DNA of 5,562 nucleotides from DATBLE01 sp050258035 (GTDB taxonomy: Bacteria > Actinomycetota > Thermoleophilia > Gaiellales > Gaiellaceae). Positions 4,519-5,562 of the stretch are shown in pieces. Below the pieces are notes generated by a model. That model was not told where the DNA came from, did not search any database, and saw only the letters and a program-made list of their open reading frames with translations. The stretch spans positions 1 through 5,562 of the forward strand of contig JBLMYA010000078.1 of assembly GCA_050258035.1 (NCBI GenBank), given 5' to 3'. A program made the translations under genes and the position numbers. Numbering within the stretch: position 1 is the first letter of the stretch; every line of letters begins with the position of its first letter.

Positions 4519-5562
4519 CTACGCGGAGTACGTCTCGACCTGTACCTCGCGGAGCGGGCGGCGGACGGCAGCAGGGTCGATGCCCGCGCGCAGGCAGGCG
4601 ACGACGCCGGCGGCCTCCCAGTGGTTGTCCACGACGTGCAGCTGTCCGTCCGCCCACGGAAGCGCACGCAGGTCGTTGTCCAGCACGTTCTCGTTCTCGC
4701 GAACGGCGACCACGGGGATGCCCTGCTCGAGTGCGGCCAGTGTGGGCAGGCCGACGGCGCTGTCCGGCACCACCAGGCAAGAGACCTGCTCGACCGTGAG
4801 CAGGCCACGACTCGGACCGCGGGTCGCGACGATGCGGGGACTGCGCTGCAGTCCCTTCAGGACCGAGATGAAGAAGGTGACGGAGATCACCTCCGCCGCC
4901 ATGCGGGGGTCGACGACGCCGAGCTCGAGCGCAGCGACGTCCCGCGACTCGAACATCGGCGAGTGTGCCGCGGGGACGCCATACAGCGCGGAGACGGCGT
5001 GGGTGAGGATCGCCTCGGCGCCGCCCCAGGGGTTGAGCACCTCTCCGCGGCTTCCGTAGTAGTCGGTGCGAGTTCGGGGGTCGACATGAACCTGCGTCGA
5101 GAGAGCTACTGCGTCGTACTCGCACCGATGACGGTCGAGAACGGCGAAGAGCCGCTCGAGCTCGCGGACGTGACCAGTCGCTCTTCCGGAGGTCGCGTAG
5201 ACGGACTCGACGGGGAGCGGCGGATCGAGGAGGACGGCACGATGGCACGTGAGTGCGAAGGACGCGCGTGCGGCGTTGACGGCATTGGCGAGCTGGTCTG
5301 AGAACAGTGAATCCTCGTGCGCGTCGCCGACGACGAGCACGCGGTTGGCCCGGGCTGGCGCGAGGCCGACGGTGCCCATGAGCAGCCGCGCGAGCACGCT
5401 GCCCTCGACGTAGAGGGCGTTCGCGGGCAGCTCGTTCACATCGGAGGCGTTGACGACGTTCGGGTGCGTAACGAGTGTGTCGGAGACCGACGCGAGAAGT
5501 TGGGCAGCGGGCGTCGCATCTCCGGCGTGTCCGCCGATCGACGACCCGATCCCCGTGGGCAC
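4519..5562 (-). CDS. DUF3326 family protein (5' end at or beyond window edge)
   Basis: 347 residues are visible, from the right edge to TAG at 4521-4519. Blocks typical of DUF3326 (PF11805, recognised from memory) appear in order: PTGIGSSIGGHAGDA (2-16), THPNVVNAS (32-40), NALYVEGS (48-55), NPWGGAEAILTH (177-188), VPAAHSP (196-202), DPRMAAEVIS (218-227), and VVPDSAVGLPTLAALEQG then IPVVAVREN (264-290). The last region looks like a Rossmann-type glycine/alanine-rich turn. No signal peptide or membrane helix is seen, so it should be cytoplasmic. The family occurs in cyanobacteria, plants and some actinobacteria and has no settled function. The first codon in the window is GTG, but family members usually have a few residues (a VLIV-like strand) before PTGIG, so this is probably an internal valine and the true start lies outside. 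Codon use matches the transporter downstream. Confidence 0.85.
   Translation of the reverse strand: MPTGIGSSIGGHAGDATPAAQLLASVSDTLVTHPNVVNASDVNELPANALYVEGSVLARLLMGTVGLAPARANRVLVVGDAHEDSLFSDQLANAVNAARASFALTCHRAVLLDPPLPVESVYATSGRATGHVRELERLFAVLDRHRCEYDAVALSTQVHVDPRTRTDYYGSRGEVLNPWGGAEAILTHAVSALYGVPAAHSPMFESRDVAALELGVVDPRMAAEVISVTFFISVLKGLQRSPRIVATRGPSRGLLTVEQVSCLVVPDSAVGLPTLAALEQGIPVVAVRENENVLDNDLRALPWADGQLHVVDNHWEAAGVVACLRAGIDPAAVRRPLREVQVETYSA

Noticed and set aside
4273..5301. 342-residue plus-strand frame
   Set aside because: Antisense shadow of the DUF3326 gene and the transporter start; high-GC composition keeps the frame open and there is no recognisable domain.
1..5562. CRISPR array, rRNA, riboswitch or complete tRNA
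   Set aside because: No regularly spaced repeats, no rRNA-like or known riboswitch motif, and both tRNA-like segments are incomplete.

Overview
The window is about 5.6 kb of GC-rich bacterial DNA with strong GAGGAGG-type ribosome binding sites, alanine/valine/arginine-rich proteins and several small membrane proteins. This suits a high-GC actinobacterium. A soil lineage such as the Thermoleophilia is my guess from protein flavour only; no marker gene is present.

Left third (1-2207): the tail of an unrecognised gene (1-147, +); a 5'-truncated threonine/glycine-rich beta-strand protein (159-488, +) followed by a hairpin terminator; a four-helix membrane protein resembling an actinobacterial family often labelled 'flagellar biosynthesis protein FliP' (698-1126, +); and, converging on it, a DUF3995-like four-helix membrane protein (1204-1668, -) preceded by a small unrecognised protein of 79 residues (1887-2126, -). 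Non-coding stretches here carry palindromes, a possible operator and two diverged copies of a 28-bp sequence.

Middle (2127-2738): about 600 bases without a credible protein gene. It holds the 3' half of a tRNA-Lys(CTT) on the + strand (2521-2563) and, 83 bases later and facing it, the 5' two-thirds of a tRNA-Arg(TCT) on the - strand (2698 down to 2647) that loses its identity in the T arm. A 12-bp tandem repeat sits exactly at the break. I read this as the edge or scar of one or two tRNA-targeted integrative elements. No integrase is visible here.

Right half (2739-5562, all -): a 535-residue transporter of the aspartate:alanine exchanger (AAE/YidE) type with two membrane halves and two central RCK_C (TrkA_C) domains, and upstream of it a nearly complete DUF3326 protein that runs off the window edge. 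A hairpin lies between them. Transcription of the right half runs leftward, DUF3326 to transporter to tRNA-Arg remnant.

No pathway linking these genes can be read from the sequence, and I do not see a clearly new multi-gene system. The most informative signal is the pair of facing, incomplete tRNA genes, which marks a junction between the stable right half and a probably more variable left half.
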